The position numbers were made by a program, and so were the translations under genes. A stretch of 64,000 nt of DNA from Oceanihabitans sp. 2_MG-2023 (GTDB lineage: Bacteria; Bacteroidota; Bacteroidia; Flavobacteriales; Flavobacteriaceae). The stretch lies in NCBI RefSeq assembly GCF_030547245.1, contig NZ_JAUOQT010000003.1:248001-312000 (forward strand). Direction: 5' to 3'. The notes beneath the pieces were generated by a model. The model saw nothing but the letters and a program-made list of their open reading frames with translations. It was not told the DNA's origin and searched no databases. Numbering within the stretch: the stretch's first letter is position 1; the number at the start of each line of letters is the position of its first letter. Positions 24,896 to 36,465 of the stretch are shown piece by piece.

Positions 24896-26179
24896 AAATC
24901 TTTAGGCTTATCAGAAGCCTTATTGAAAGCTATCCAAAAAAAAGGATATACAACTCCAAGTCCAATTCAACAAAAAGCAATACCTCCAGTATTATTAGGA
25001 GTCGACGTTTTGGCTTCTGCACAAACAGGAACAGGAAAAACTGCAGGTTTTACTTTACCATTATTGCATTTACTTTCAGAGAATCCGAAACAAAAATACA
25101 GACCAATTCGTGCTTTAATACTAACACCTACAAGAGAACTAGCTGCACAAGTATATGCAAATGTTAGAGAATACAGTGAATTTACAAATATTAGATCTGC
25201 TGTTATTTTTGGAGGTGTAAATCAAAAACCACAAGTAGCAACCATACGTCAAGGTATAGATGTTTTAGTAGCTACTCCTGGACGGTTATTAGATTTAGAA
25301 AGTCAAGGATTATTATCCTTAAAACGTGTAGAAATTTTTGTTTTAGACGAAGCAGATAGAATGCTGGACATGGGATTTTTAAGAGATATTGAACGTGTCA
25401 TGAAATTAATGCCAGCTAAAAGACAAAATTTAATGTTTTCGGCAACCTTTAGCAAAGACATTAAAAAACTGGCTAATAGTATACTTAATAATCCTGCACA
25501 AGTAGAAGCAACTCCCGAAAATTCAACGGTTGATGCTATCAATCAAAAAGTATATCGTGTTGCCAAATCAAAAAAAGCAGCTTTATTATTAAAGCTAATT
25601 ATTGATGGGCAATGGGATCAAGTATTAGTATTTACACGAACCAAACATGGTGCAAACAACTTGACAAAAAAATTATTAGGAGCTAGTATTTCTGCTGCTG
25701 CAATTCATGGAAATAAAAGTCAAGGAGCAAGAACAAAAGCTTTAAAAGGTTTTAAAAACGGAACTATAAGTGTTTTAGTAGCAACAGATATTGCAGCACG
25801 AGGATTAGATATACCTTTATTACCTCATGTTGTAAATTATGAAATACCAAACATTTCTGAAGATTATGTACACCGAATTGGTAGAACAGGTCGTGCAGGA
25901 GCAAAAGGAGAAGCGCTTTCGTTAGTTTGCACAGAAGAACTTGGGTATTTACGCGATATTGAAAAATTAGTTGGTATGAAAATACCATCAGAAACATTAG
26001 AAGGTTTTGAACCAGATCCAAATGAACCCACAGCTCCTAAAAAGCAAGGTCAAGGAAGAAATAGAAATGCTCGTTCTGGTAATTCTAATTCAAGAGGAAG
26101 AAACAATTCGAATAAAAAAGAAGGAAATAAATCTAATACTAGTAATAGAAACCGAAACTCTAGACGAAGTAGAAATTAA
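24887..26179 (+). CDS. DEAD-box RNA helicase, RhlE-like
   Basis: This 430-residue ATP-dependent RNA helicase has the Q-motif region ([19 protein letters not shown]), motif [12 protein letters not shown], Ia [10 protein letters not shown], motif [13 protein letters not shown], motif III SAT, motif [14 protein letters not shown] and motif [12 protein letters not shown]. The C-terminal tail from about 380 is low-complexity Arg/Asn/Ser-rich (RNA-binding). This is the RhlE-like architecture, with roles in ribosome assembly or cold adaptation. I chose ATG 24887 because the promoter box is downstream of the alternative start at 24767 and family members begin at [10 protein letters not shown]. The gene is followed by two small genes. 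Confidence 0.92.
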   Translation: MSFKSLGLSEALLKAIQKKGYTTPSPIQQKAIPPVLLGVDVLASAQTGTGKTAGFTLPLLHLLSENPKQKYRPIRALILTPTRELAAQVYANVREYSEFTNIRSAVIFGGVNQKPQVATIRQGIDVLVATPGRLLDLESQGLLSLKRVEIFVLDEADRMLDMGFLRDIERVMKLMPAKRQNLMFSATFSKDIKKLANSILNNPAQVEATPENSTVDAINQKVYRVAKSKKAALLLKLIIDGQWDQVLVFTRTKHGANNLTKKLLGASISAAAIHGNKSQGARTKALKGFKNGTISVLVATDIAARGLDIPLLPHVVNYEIPNISEDYVHRIGRTGRAGAKGEALSLVCTEELGYLRDIEKLVGMKIPSETLEGFEPDPNEPTAPKKQGQGRNRNARSGNSNSRGRNNSNKKEGNKSNTSNRNRNSRRSRN

Positions 26180-26185
26180 TATACA

Positions 26186-26398
26186 ATGACAAAAGCTTTA
26201 AAAGATAAAATAATTAAGGTTTGTAATTTAAAAATTCAGCAAAAAGGAGACAATGTAGGTTTGTCTTTTTATGCTTTTTTTGCCAATAAAAATGATAATC
26301 CAGAATTACTAATGGAAGCTGCTACTTGGTGGATTATGACGCATAAGTTAGATCATTTTGAAAAAGCCGTAAAAATATTAGCCCTTGTAAATAAATAA
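26186..26398 (+). CDS. DUF6500 family small protein
   Basis: This 70-residue protein matches the DUF6500 pattern, with [20 protein letters not shown] and [19 protein letters not shown]. It lies six bases after the helicase gene on the same strand and is probably in its transcript. Function is unknown. Confidence 0.75.
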   Translation: MTKALKDKIIKVCNLKIQQKGDNVGLSFYAFFANKNDNPELLMEAATWWIMTHKLDHFEKAVKILALVNK

Positions 26399-26408
26399 AA
26401 TGAATGAA

Positions 26409-26428
26409 ATTCCTGCATTCACAGGAAT
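26409..26428. repeat. REP-like hairpin element
   Basis: ATTCCTG (26409-26415) and CAGGAAT (26422-26428) flank a six-base loop. The unit resembles the ATTCCTGCCT-CGCAGGAATGAC intergenic repeats found in many bacterial genomes. It sits between DUF6500 and the VF530 gene and its translation, IPAFTGMT, is the familiar spurious peptide from such repeats. Confidence 0.6.
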
Positions 26429-26435
26429 GACTGTT

Positions 26436-26663
26436 ATGAGCACACAACCCAACAATCCTTTACATGGTGTAAAACTAGAACAAATTATTAATGATTTAGT
26501 TGCACATTATGGTTGGGAATATTTAGGATACACAATAAATATTCGCTGTTTTACACATGATCCTTCTGTTAAATCCAGTTTAAAATTTTTAAGAAGAACA
26601 CCTTGGGCTAGAACTAAAGTGGAGAACTTGTATTTAAACATGCTTTCTAAAAGAAAAAAATAG
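26436..26663 (+). CDS. VF530/DUF2132 family protein
   Basis: From ATG 26436 this is 75 residues and matches the VF530 (DUF2132) family: [38 protein letters not shown], and [19 protein letters not shown]. The family structure was described as DNA-binding-like but the role is unproven. An in-frame ATG at 26400 would add 12 residues, but these are encoded by a REP-like repeat and are not expected in the protein. Confidence 0.85.
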   Translation: MSTQPNNPLHGVKLEQIINDLVAHYGWEYLGYTINIRCFTHDPSVKSSLKFLRRTPWARTKVENLYLNMLSKRKK

Positions 26664-26715
26664 AAACTCACACGCTTATAAAAGTTTAACAGAGAGTTAA
26701 TTTTTAATAATACCT

Positions 26716-28416
26716 CTATTTTTCAGCACTTGCAAACACGTCGTTTTTAGCTAGTCGCAGTTTCTTAACTTCCATTTTTTTAAGCATCCAATCTGGATAA
26801 TTAGAAGGGTCTTCTGCTTCAAAAATTCGCAATTCTTGTGTAGCATCTTCTTTTAATAAATCATCTTGCTGACAACCTAAAATAGTTGCTGCTGTTTGCA
26901 CACCAGAATAACCAGCACCTGTAACACCATGAGCAGCAATGGAAGCTCCACACATATATAAATTTTCAATTTCGGTTTTAGGTTTATACGAAAAGGGACC
27001 AATATGTCGTAAGCTTTTTTCGGTTCCGTACACACTTCCTTCTGTAGAGTTGATATAATATTCGTTAGTCATTGGTGTACCCAAGTCTTTATGAACAATT
27101 TTATTTGAAATTCCTGGAATTACTTTTTCTAAAGTGACTAAAAACTTTTGAATAATTTGCTCCTTAAAGACAAGATATTCTTGAGAACGTTCTTCTGTTT
27201 CATTTTTAAATGCTTCAAAAGCATCATAATGAATATAGGTAATTGCTTCTAAAGTGTGGTATCGACCATCAAAACTAATTGGATCTTTTAAGGAGGTACA
27301 ACTAATAAACATTCCAGAGAATTCTTCGCCATCTAAAATGTCTTTCTTTTGCATGTCTTTAAAAGAATCATCCATGTTTTGGTTTGGAATTCGCCAAATA
27401 TTTCCGGAGTCTAAACCTGCTTTTTTCACATCCATATCTACTGTTAAAAACAGCATTAATGAAGTACAAGAATATGTTGTTTTGTTGAGTTTCTTTAGTA
27501 ATTTAGTACTTAGATTATCTTTTCCAATAAGATTTAAATAAGTAATTCCTGGATCGGCATTCGAGATTATACGATTAGCATAAATCTTTTCTCCCGAAGC
27601 TAATTCTACTCCAATAGCCTTTTTATTTTTTGAGCCTTCTTTTAATAAAATACGTTTAACCGAAGCACTTGTTTTTACTTTTCCTTCATAGGATTTTATT
27701 TTATTCGTCATCGCTTTCACTAAAGCTCCACCTCCACCCATTGGGTAAAACCCACCTTCTGCATAATGACACATAATGGCTGCATGCATGATAAAACTTG
27801 CTTTTCCAGGAGGCAAGCCATGATTACCAAATTGTATATTTAGTATATTTTGAAGTAATGGATCTTTAACGTGCCAATTAATTACACGTTTTAAAGTAAA
27901 TGGAGAATATTTACCCATATGTTTGGTTCGGAACGGAATAGTTAATTGTTGCCACAACCCTTTAACTTTAGGTATAAGTTGTAATTGTCTACCAACATTT
28001 CGAATCAGTTTTAAGTACTTTATAATCCCTTTTTTTTCGTGTGGAAAACGAGTAATAAGATCTTGTTGAAATTCTTCCCAATTTGCAGAATAATTAAAGC
28101 GCTCTTCGCCAATCCAACAATGATCAAACCCTTTAGGATTCATTCTATAAAACCCAATGTCATTTGCAATACCTAAACCAGAATATAATTGGTTTGAAGA
28201 TTCTCCTGGGCTCATTAGACCAACGTAATGTACACCTGGAGTAAAACGGTAACCATTTAAGTAAAAACTGTGACACCAACCGCCAGGAACATCATGCTGT
28301 TCTAAAACTAAGACCTTTTGTCCTGCTCTAGCTAAACAAATTGCAGAGGTTAATCCTCCAACTCCGGAACCAATAATTATTGTGTCGTAACTATTTTGAG
28401 TAATATTTTCTTGCAA
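26716..28416 (-). CDS. CrtI/RetSat-like FAD-dependent oxidoreductase
   Basis: This 566-residue flavoprotein has an N-terminal dinucleotide-binding fold (DTIIIGSGVGGLTSAICLAR, then VLEQHDVPGGWCHSF) and a C-terminal FAD motif (NLYMCGASIAAHGVTGAGYS). The layout is that of phytoene desaturase, carotenoid isomerase and retinol saturase relatives. Without a carotenoid cluster nearby the substrate is unknown; flexirubin or carotenoid pigment chemistry is a reasonable guess in Flavobacteriaceae. It ends 52 bases from the convergent VF530 gene. Family members average about 500-560 residues, so it is full length. Confidence 0.85.
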   Translation of the reverse strand: MQENITQNSYDTIIIGSGVGGLTSAICLARAGQKVLVLEQHDVPGGWCHSFYLNGYRFTPGVHYVGLMSPGESSNQLYSGLGIANDIGFYRMNPKGFDHCWIGEERFNYSANWEEFQQDLITRFPHEKKGIIKYLKLIRNVGRQLQLIPKVKGLWQQLTIPFRTKHMGKYSPFTLKRVINWHVKDPLLQNILNIQFGNHGLPPGKASFIMHAAIMCHYAEGGFYPMGGGGALVKAMTNKIKSYEGKVKTSASVKRILLKEGSKNKKAIGVELASGEKIYANRIISNADPGITYLNLIGKDNLSTKLLKKLNKTTYSCTSLMLFLTVDMDVKKAGLDSGNIWRIPNQNMDDSFKDMQKKDILDGEEFSGMFISCTSLKDPISFDGRYHTLEAITYIHYDAFEAFKNETEERSQEYLVFKEQIIQKFLVTLEKVIPGISNKIVHKDLGTPMTNEYYINSTEGSVYGTEKSLRHIGPFSYKPKTEIENLYMCGASIAAHGVTGAGYSGVQTAATILGCQQDDLLKEDATQELRIFEAEDPSNYPDWMLKKMEVKKLRLAKNDVFASAEK

Positions 28417-28464
28417 AGCACTTTTTTTTTATGCTTTACAAGATAAATTTAATTTTTAGAATTC

Positions 28465-28833
28465 TTATAACTTAATTCCTTTTATTAATAATTCTGCTGT
28501 TTTAGGATTCGTTGCAAGAGGAACGTCGTGCACATCACATAGACGCATTAACATAAGTACGTCTGGTTCGTGTGGATGTTTTTCTAAAGGGTCTCTAAAA
28601 AACAAAACCATATGGCATTTACCTTCTGCCACTCTAGCTGCAATTTGCGCATCACCACCAAGTGGTCCAGAAAGTAATCTGGTAACTTCAAATCCAGCTT
28701 TTTTAACTTTTTTTCCAGTGGTACCAGTAGAAATTAAGGAAATTTGCTTTTGCAGTAAAACATCTCTATGTTCGTTTAAAAACTGAACCATTTCTGCTTT
28801 TTTTCCATCATGTGCAATAATTGCAATTTCCAT
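28465..28833 (-). CDS. mgsA: methylglyoxal synthase
   Basis: This 122-residue enzyme converts dihydroxyacetone phosphate to methylglyoxal and phosphate, a glycolytic bypass relieving phosphate limitation. Motifs are [13 protein letters not shown] (active-site His at about 8), [26 protein letters not shown] (catalytic Asp) and [13 protein letters not shown]. It is shorter than the E. coli protein (152) because it lacks N- and C-terminal extensions, but the core is complete. It directly abuts the sugar kinase gene upstream and is last in the pfkA-gapA-kinase-mgsA gene order. Confidence 0.93.
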   Translation of the reverse strand: MEIAIIAHDGKKAEMVQFLNEHRDVLLQKQISLISTGTTGKKVKKAGFEVTRLLSGPLGGDAQIAARVAEGKCHMVLFFRDPLEKHPHEPDVLMLMRLCDVHDVPLATNPKTAELLIKGIKL

Positions 28834-29696
28834 TAGCTTAAATTATTTGCGTGAAATTTTAATAAACCTTCAATTGGTCTTCTTTCGAAATTGCCAACAG
28901 TAAAACCTAATTCTGCTGCAACTTCTTTTATTTCTTCTTGCGAGAAAAATGCTATAGAACCTGCAAAATGTACTGGAACCGTTTTTAATTCTTCTTTAAA
29001 TTGAAAAATCATGTTTTTGGCAAAAACACGAATTCCTGATTTAATTAATTCTTTAATATAAGAAGATTCTTTATTTAAAAACATAAACTCTGCAAATGCA
29101 GCTAAGTATGCATTTGGGTTTGGTTGTTTATATAAATTGTATTTAATATAATCGGATTCTACATTATACTTACCAGCAAAAGCTACTTTTAAATCTTCTG
29201 GCATATGATTAAAATAATAATCACGAATTAATTGCTTACCAAAATAATTACCTGAAGCATCATCCATAAGTGTATAACCTAAAGAATTTACACGCTGATG
29301 TAATAGTTGTCCATCAAAAAAACTACAATTAGATCCTGTACCTAGAATACAAACTACAGCAGCTTCGTCTTTAGTATTTAGTGTTGCTCTTACTGCCGCC
29401 ATAGTATCTTCTTGTACTTCTACAATAGCATTTTTAAAAATAGATTCTAAAACACCCTTTAAGAGCATTTTTGGTTTTTCGGTTCCACAACCTGCTCCAT
29501 AAAAGAATATATGCGTTACTTCTTTCTTACTTTGCATAAGAACTTCGCTACTTTTTATGGTTTTTTTTAGTTTTTTTTCTGGAAGAATTGCTGGATTTAA
29601 TCCTTTAGTTCTTACTTTTTCAAAACATTGGTTTCCTTTGTTGTCTACTGCAATCCAATCGCATTTTGTAGAGCCACTATCTACTATTAAAATCAT
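28833..29696 (-). CDS. BadF/BadG/BcrA/BcrD-type sugar kinase, N-acetylglucosamine kinase-like
   Basis: This 287-residue protein is an ASKHA-fold kinase. The phosphate-1 loop is [14 protein letters not shown] at 5-18, the phosphate-2 region [14 protein letters not shown] near 118-131 and the adenosine motif [14 protein letters not shown] near 247. Bacteroidota homologues are annotated as N-acetylglucosamine kinase, but the substrate is not shown by sequence. Its stop overlaps the mgsA start by one base, so the two are translationally coupled. A terminator separates it from gapA. Confidence 0.85.
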   Translation of the reverse strand: MILIVDSGSTKCDWIAVDNKGNQCFEKVRTKGLNPAILPEKKLKKTIKSSEVLMQSKKEVTHIFFYGAGCGTEKPKMLLKGVLESIFKNAIVEVQEDTMAAVRATLNTKDEAAVVCILGTGSNCSFFDGQLLHQRVNSLGYTLMDDASGNYFGKQLIRDYYFNHMPEDLKVAFAGKYNVESDYIKYNLYKQPNPNAYLAAFAEFMFLNKESSYIKELIKSGIRVFAKNMIFQFKEELKTVPVHFAGSIAFFSQEEIKEVAAELGFTVGNFERRPIEGLLKFHANNLS

Positions 29697-29710
29697 AAGC
29701 TAAAAGTAAA

Positions 29711-29745
29711 AAAAAAGCTGCTCATAATGTATGAGCAGCTTTTTT
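29711..29745 (-). terminator. intrinsic terminator after gapA
   Basis: AAAAAGCTGCTCAT and ATGAGCAGCTTTTT form a stem with loop AATGT, with T-runs on the minus-strand side. It lies just downstream of gapA and upstream of the kinase gene, so most transcripts from pfkA-gapA should stop here. Confidence 0.85.
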
Positions 29746-29757
29746 AAATTATATTAA

Positions 29758-30762
<1,005 letters not shown>

Positions 30763-30819
30763 TTATTTACTGATTATGTGGTCTTTAATTAGACACACGT
30801 TTAATTTTATTTTTTTAAT

Positions 30820-31806
30820 TTATATTGACATGATGTCTGAAACTCTAAGGAGTTCCATATTAATTTTTGATTTACCTTTTACTGCTTGATCAAATGGTGT
30901 TATATCTATTACATCATTTTTTAGTCCCACCATATAATTACTTTGACCATCTAAAAGACATTCTACCGCTTTTACTCCCATTCTACTAGCTAGAACTCTA
31001 TCGAAACAAGAAGGTGCTCCTCCACGTTGTAAGTGCCCAAGAACGGATACTCTTACTTCGTATTCCGTCATATTTTCTTCGACGTAATCTTTTAGTTCGA
31101 AAACGCTTTTTCCAATTTTATCACCTTCGGCAACAACGACAATACTTGAAGATTTTCCAGATTGTTTACTTCTTCTTAAAGATTCTAAAAGTCTATCTAA
31201 TCCTAAATCTTCTTCTGGGATTAGAATTTCTTCCGCTCCAGCGCCAATACCAACATTTAATGCTATATGACCAACATCTCTACCCATTACTTCTACAAAG
31301 AATAAACGGTTATGCGAGCTAGCTGTATCTCTAATTTTATCGATTACTTCTACAACTGTATTTAATGCAGTATCGTAACCTAGTGTGTGTGTTGTACCAA
31401 AAATATCGTTATCAATAGTTCCTGGAATTCCCATTACTGGAAAGTTGAATTCTTGATTAAAAATCATTGCTCCAGTAAAACTTCCATCACCTCCAACTAC
31501 GACAAAGGCATCAATACCTGCCTTTATTAGTTGTTCATGTGCTTTTACTCTTCCTTCTTTAGTTCTAAACTCTTTAGATCGTGCCGATTTTAATATGGTT
31601 CCTCCTTTATTAATAATTCCTTTTACACTTCGAGCATTCATTTTAATAAAATCGCCTTCGATCATACCTTCATACCCTCTATAAATACCATAACATTCTA
31701 TATTATGATATGCACATGCTCTTACTACAGAACGTATTGCAGCATTCATTCCTGGAGAATCACCTCCAGAAGTCATTACACCAATTTTTTTTATGGTTTT
31801 TGCCAT
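30820..31806 (-). CDS. pfkA: ATP-dependent 6-phosphofructokinase
   Basis: This 328-residue enzyme phosphorylates fructose-6-phosphate at the committed step of glycolysis. It has KKIGVMTSGGDSPGMNAAIR, the catalytic GGDGSFTGA and MGIPGTIDNDIFGT. Gly in GGDGS and Gly in PGTIDND are the ATP-type residues; pyrophosphate-dependent enzymes have Asp and Lys there. I start it at ATG 31806 (MAKTIKK); an ATG three codons upstream (31815) is also possible. It is first in the pfkA-gapA-kinase-mgsA order. Confidence 0.95.
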   Translation of the reverse strand: MAKTIKKIGVMTSGGDSPGMNAAIRSVVRACAYHNIECYGIYRGYEGMIEGDFIKMNARSVKGIINKGGTILKSARSKEFRTKEGRVKAHEQLIKAGIDAFVVVGGDGSFTGAMIFNQEFNFPVMGIPGTIDNDIFGTTHTLGYDTALNTVVEVIDKIRDTASSHNRLFFVEVMGRDVGHIALNVGIGAGAEEILIPEEDLGLDRLLESLRRSKQSGKSSSIVVVAEGDKIGKSVFELKDYVEENMTEYEVRVSVLGHLQRGGAPSCFDRVLASRMGVKAVECLLDGQSNYMVGLKNDVIDITPFDQAVKGKSKINMELLRVSDIMSI

Positions 31807-31959
31807 TATTTTCATCTATTATTTAGTAAATCTAATAAAGAAATTTAACAAAAAAGGAAGCTTTTGTCATAATTTAACACAATGTTGAAACTATAACGTT
31901 TTAGTTGATAAATTATATGTGAAGTATTTAGTTTTAAGAATAAAAAACTATCAAAAAAG

Positions 31960-34900
31960 TTAATTTACAGTGTCTTTTTTCTTTTTGAAACCAACATAAT
32001 CTGGTAGAGCATTAGACTCTTTTTGTTTTGCCTCTTCTTCCTCTTTTTCTTTAGCTATTTTCTTTTTGCCTTTAAAGATAATTTGAATAAGTTCTGAAAA
32101 AGTATCAAAATCTACATTATACGCAATACCTAGTCCTTGAGTATACCCAATTTCTTCTCCAAAATTTCGAATACTATTTTCTCTATTAAAAACATTTGCT
32201 GTAAAAGTTCCCTCTTCATTTAGTAGAAAATCTATTTGTACATCTCCTGCAACTGCTGTTTGGCTAATCCCACCAATTGGGACACCTACTTTACCATTAA
32301 TACGAATACGATCGCTAATATTGGTTTGCAGTGTTACTCCTAGTCTATCGTCGGATTGATAATCTGGAGTATTTTCACCAAGTTCTACATTTAAACCTAC
32401 TTGTAGTTTATTATCGCCATCGGAAAGTAAACCGTTAATTATTCCATTTATTCTTTCTTCTATGGTACCATTTACATTAAGCTCGCTTAAACTACTAGAA
32501 AAGGATCCTGTTGCTAATAGATAAAGTGCTTGGTTACTTCTATCGTCTTTAGATTCTAATCTGTAATTTAATTCGGAAATTATTATAGAACTTAAATTTG
32601 GAAATTGAAAATTATAATCGATATCTAGTTGTTCTAGTTCTCCTGTTAGTTCTATACCTAAGTTTACAGGAATACGTCTATTTATTGGTGAATCTAATAA
32701 AGGAGAAGGATTTGCTTGGGTTTTATAAATTGCTTCGATATCTATTGTAGCCTTTAGTGGATCTCCATTCCAACCTAGAGTACCACCGGGAACTACAGTG
32801 AAATCTTTTTGGATAACTCCTCCGTAACGAAATTTATATATTCCTTCAAAAACGGAAAAATCGCCATACATATTAAATTTCCCATTGGTATTAATTTCGG
32901 CAAGTAAACCACCTTCACCTCTACCTCTTATAGTACTTCCGCTCTCTTTGTCCATTACAATTTCAATTTCTGCATCTTGTGTTACATCTAAATCGAAATC
33001 TAATTCTAGACCAGAAATATCTTCGTTTATTATATCACGTCCTTCTAGTTTTGCTTGTTTTTCTTCTGGGCTTAAAAAATGAATATGAGAATTATCTCCA
33101 AAAGATTCGGAATCATTTAAAGGGATTACAAAGACAGTCCCTTTTTTAGTTTCTCCTATAACATTTATTCGTAATTGGCTTGCTGGACCAGAGATACTTG
33201 CACTACCTCCTACAAAACCAGTTCCGTAATATAATCTGTCTTCATCTTCTGTAGTATTTAAAACTAAAAGTCTATCGGTTTCTAGATTTAATCGCATTCC
33301 CCAATCGCCAAAATTGTTATGGTTTAATCTTCCATCCAATACTGCTTTTGTATTGTAAACCGTATCTGTAATATCGATACTATTAAATATAAAACTTTGG
33401 TTTCTTAGAGTAACCGAAGATTTATCTGCGAAACTATAATCTACATTTAATTCTGAAATCCCTAAACCACCTTTATTTAACTCTAATTCACCATCAATAC
33501 TTGGTTTATTTAAGTTCCCTGTTACTTTAACTTTACCGGTAGCCAATCCTCTAATATCTTTTAAAACACCCTCTAAGAAAGGATTTAAAGGCTGTAAATT
33601 AAACTGATTAAAAAGTAATGCTACATCTATACTAGGTGCTTTTGAAGATACATCGATATCTCCTATAGCGCTAAAAGATTTTTTTTCGTCGTCTTTTATA
33701 CTTGCGTTTATAGTATAGTTAGTTAGTGATTGGTTTCCTTTAATATTTGCTGCAAAAGAGCCTATAATGAGTTCGTTTACTTCTAAGTCATCTATGGTTA
33801 TACTAGATTCGGGAAGATATTTTCCGTTTTGTTGTATAATATCTAGGTTCCCATTTACTATACCTTTTAAGCTTAAAGATTCAATGTCTGGAGTAATTTT
33901 ATCTAAAAACACATTCTTAAAATTCAGCTGTAAATCTTTCGTATTATTCCCTTTCATTATTCCCGAAAGTTGAATTTTTTCATCATTATGATTTAGTACA
34001 AATTGATCTATATTAAAGTTTTCAAAATTAGTGTCGAAAGTTACTTTATTAAAATTATTTTTTTCTTCATTAATGTACCATTTATTTCCTTTAAAAGTTA
34101 CATCCGATTTTTTAAAACCAACTATAGACTGGTTTGCTTCATTTTTAGTATGATAAAAACTTAAATTATATAAATCGTTATTTGTTTTTCCTCCTTTAAA
34201 TTCGGAACGCATAAATAGCGTATCATTAATAGTTACATTAATTAGGTTGAATTTAGAAATATTATAGACATCTGTATGCAAACTATCTACTTCTACGTAG
34301 GTGTTAAATAATGGGTTTTTATTATCTACTTGTAACTCAATAGCATTTGCAAAATAATCTAACCATTCTATTTTGGGAGACTTAAATGTTAAAGTAAATT
34401 CTTTTTCGTCGCTTTCTACCCTTCCTTTTACAAAAGTGTTTTTACCAAGTTGTAATTCTGGTACAAAAACCTCTATAATCTTATTGTAAATTTTAAAATT
34501 GAAGTCTATATATTGATTGGTTGAAACTTCGTAAGGACTATATTTGGTATATAAACTCCCAATAGCATTAATAAATAGCTCGTCGATATTATCGATAAGA
34601 AAAACGCCACTCATTTGGCCTTCAATAATATCTGGCGAATTAACATTTATATATCTTACTTTTTCTTTGAAGGAAGAATTTACAGCAAAATCATCGAAGA
34701 AGTACTCATCGTTTTCATTTTGATAATAGGTCTTATTAAATTGTATGCTTCCAACAGCATTATCTAAAGTAGTTCCTTGCATTTTCATATCGACGATACC
34801 TTTAAACACAGACATGCTGTCTTTTTTAATAAAGTTTAGCGCTTTAAGGTTTGCATAATCTACATTAGCCACAAAATCGAACTTGTTTATTTCTTCAGAA

Positions 34901-36363
34901 AAATCTGCCAGTCCATTAAATTTAAGTTTAAAATTTTTGTCTTGCGAATCTACCTTTCCATTGAATACTTTATCTTTTAAGTTACCTGAAATATTAATAT
35001 TTTGATATACATAATCATTATAACTTATAGAATATACATCACCTTTTACTTTAGTATTAAGGTTTTCTTGAGTGAAACCTTTTCCATCCACGTCAAGATT
35101 TAAAGAAGCTTTTTTTAAGTTTGGATCATTTAAAAAAGTCCCAATATCAAATTCATCAAAAATGATATTTCCTTTATATGTTGCATTATCTATATCGTCA
35201 ATTTTTTTCATTTCTAGGTTAGAAATAACATAACCCAAATCTGTATCAATTTTAAGATCTGCTTGTATTGTAGACGTTGTAATAAACGATGTTCCATTGA
35301 TGCTAAAGTTACCAAGCTTATCAAAAACAGAGGGAATTGCTTCTCCTAAAACATTTGGCAATAATGCTTTTAAATCTTTATAATTAGAAGATAGGTTGGC
35401 AAATTTTCCTTTCATAGAAAAATTATTTTCCTCAATATTAAATAAGTTTTTAAAGTCAATATCTCCATATATTCTAGTTCTTGAACTCGTATTTAACTTT
35501 AAATTATCTACATGTAAATCATTTAGTGTTCCAGAAATATTTGCATTAAAATTTGCTCGTTGTCCAATACCAAACTCATTATAGAACACATTTAACTCAT
35601 CTAAAGCGACACTAGCATCTGTAAAATTAGCTTCAACATTTACCTTGTTAGTAAAATCTGAAAAATGTTCTCTGTTATATAAAAATTTTAAATCTCCTTC
35701 TAACGACGAACTTGTTGTTTTAAGTTTTAGATTATCCAGCGTAATATCTTCTAGCGTATATGCAAAATTTGAAGAAAGATTCTTCATTATTAAACCACGA
35801 CTATCTTTAAATGCTAATGTGTTTATTCTAGTACTTACATTTGGTCCATTAATTAAAAAGTTAGTTGCATTTATATTGATAGCTGTAAATTCTAAAATTT
35901 TTGGTGTTTCTTTATTTTCATCAATAAGCCTGAATATTCCATCATAAATAGAAATATCGCTAGAAGACATTAAAAAGGTATTTACACTTTCTCTTGGATT
36001 ATCTTCATCAAAACGAGCAACAAAAATGTCTAAATTTGTTTCTTCTTCTCCTTTATACTTTATAATATTAAAAATTAACCCTTCCAAATCAATATCCCCA
36101 AAAGCAAGTTTACTATTAGCAAGATTTTTAAAATTTAAAATGGAAGTATTCAGCTCGACTGCACTAATAAGCGTGTCTTTTTTATAATCTCTTATCAGGA
36201 TTTCTTTAAGTTCGACATCGCCATTAAACTGAAGTCCAACTCTATTAATATTAATATTTGTACCATATTCTGTATTTAACCAATTGGTAGCGTATTTACC
36301 AAGCCTTGTTTGAACAGCAGGAATAGAAAGCACCAACACCAATATGATGAAAAGAAGTAGCAA
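31960..36363 (-). CDS. tamB: TamB-domain translocation/assembly protein
   Basis: This 1467-residue protein is the TamB/DUF490 type: one N-terminal membrane helix (LLLFIILVLVLSIPAVQTRL), a very long run of beta-strand repeats crossing the periplasm, and a C-terminal TamB domain from about 1080 (GTVFVIPLND and later LLATGSFSSSLSELNVNG). TamB-like proteins act in outer-membrane protein or lipid transport with an Omp85 partner. The frame begins at a TTG (36363); upstream in the same frame is a very basic stretch (LKRIKKFLKIASKIVAV) with no ATG or GTG, which looks like a genuine n-region, so the true start may be upstream. It is divergent from tsaD, a common Flavobacteriaceae arrangement. Confidence 0.88.
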   Translation of the reverse strand: MLLLFIILVLVLSIPAVQTRLGKYATNWLNTEYGTNININRVGLQFNGDVELKEILIRDYKKDTLISAVELNTSILNFKNLANSKLAFGDIDLEGLIFNIIKYKGEEETNLDIFVARFDEDNPRESVNTFLMSSSDISIYDGIFRLIDENKETPKILEFTAININATNFLINGPNVSTRINTLAFKDSRGLIMKNLSSNFAYTLEDITLDNLKLKTTSSSLEGDLKFLYNREHFSDFTNKVNVEANFTDASVALDELNVFYNEFGIGQRANFNANISGTLNDLHVDNLKLNTSSRTRIYGDIDFKNLFNIEENNFSMKGKFANLSSNYKDLKALLPNVLGEAIPSVFDKLGNFSINGTSFITTSTIQADLKIDTDLGYVISNLEMKKIDDIDNATYKGNIIFDEFDIGTFLNDPNLKKASLNLDVDGKGFTQENLNTKVKGDVYSISYNDYVYQNINISGNLKDKVFNGKVDSQDKNFKLKFNGLADFSEEINKFDFVANVDYANLKALNFIKKDSMSVFKGIVDMKMQGTTLDNAVGSIQFNKTYYQNENDEYFFDDFAVNSSFKEKVRYINVNSPDIIEGQMSGVFLIDNIDELFINAIGSLYTKYSPYEVSTNQYIDFNFKIYNKIIEVFVPELQLGKNTFVKGRVESDEKEFTLTFKSPKIEWLDYFANAIELQVDNKNPLFNTYVEVDSLHTDVYNISKFNLINVTINDTLFMRSEFKGGKTNNDLYNLSFYHTKNEANQSIVGFKKSDVTFKGNKWYINEEKNNFNKVTFDTNFENFNIDQFVLNHNDEKIQLSGIMKGNNTKDLQLNFKNVFLDKITPDIESLSLKGIVNGNLDIIQQNGKYLPESSITIDDLEVNELIIGSFAANIKGNQSLTNYTINASIKDDEKKSFSAIGDIDVSSKAPSIDVALLFNQFNLQPLNPFLEGVLKDIRGLATGKVKVTGNLNKPSIDGELELNKGGLGISELNVDYSFADKSSVTLRNQSFIFNSIDITDTVYNTKAVLDGRLNHNNFGDWGMRLNLETDRLLVLNTTEDEDRLYYGTGFVGGSASISGPASQLRINVIGETKKGTVFVIPLNDSESFGDNSHIHFLSPEEKQAKLEGRDIINEDISGLELDFDLDVTQDAEIEIVMDKESGSTIRGRGEGGLLAEINTNGKFNMYGDFSVFEGIYKFRYGGVIQKDFTVVPGGTLGWNGDPLKATIDIEAIYKTQANPSPLLDSPINRRIPVNLGIELTGELEQLDIDYNFQFPNLSSIIISELNYRLESKDDRSNQALYLLATGSFSSSLSELNVNGTIEERINGIINGLLSDGDNKLQVGLNVELGENTPDYQSDDRLGVTLQTNISDRIRINGKVGVPIGGISQTAVAGDVQIDFLLNEEGTFTANVFNRENSIRNFGEEIGYTQGLGIAYNVDFDTFSELIQIIFKGKKKIAKEKEEEEAKQKESNALPDYVGFKKKKDTVN

Positions 36364-36400
36364 TACAGCTACAATTTTTGATGCTATTTTTAAAAATTTT

Positions 36401-36427
36401 TTGATACGTTTTAAAGTTATAACTTTG
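36401..36427 (+). promoter_or_regulatory. tsaD promoter
   Basis: TTG (36401-36403) and TAACTTTG (36420-36427) are 16 bases apart, slightly short for the consensus. A minus-strand box, TAATTTTG at 36432-36439, could serve tamB. Confidence 0.45.
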
Positions 36428-36465
36428 AAGTCAAAATTAACAATTATTGTGCCTAATATTTACTA

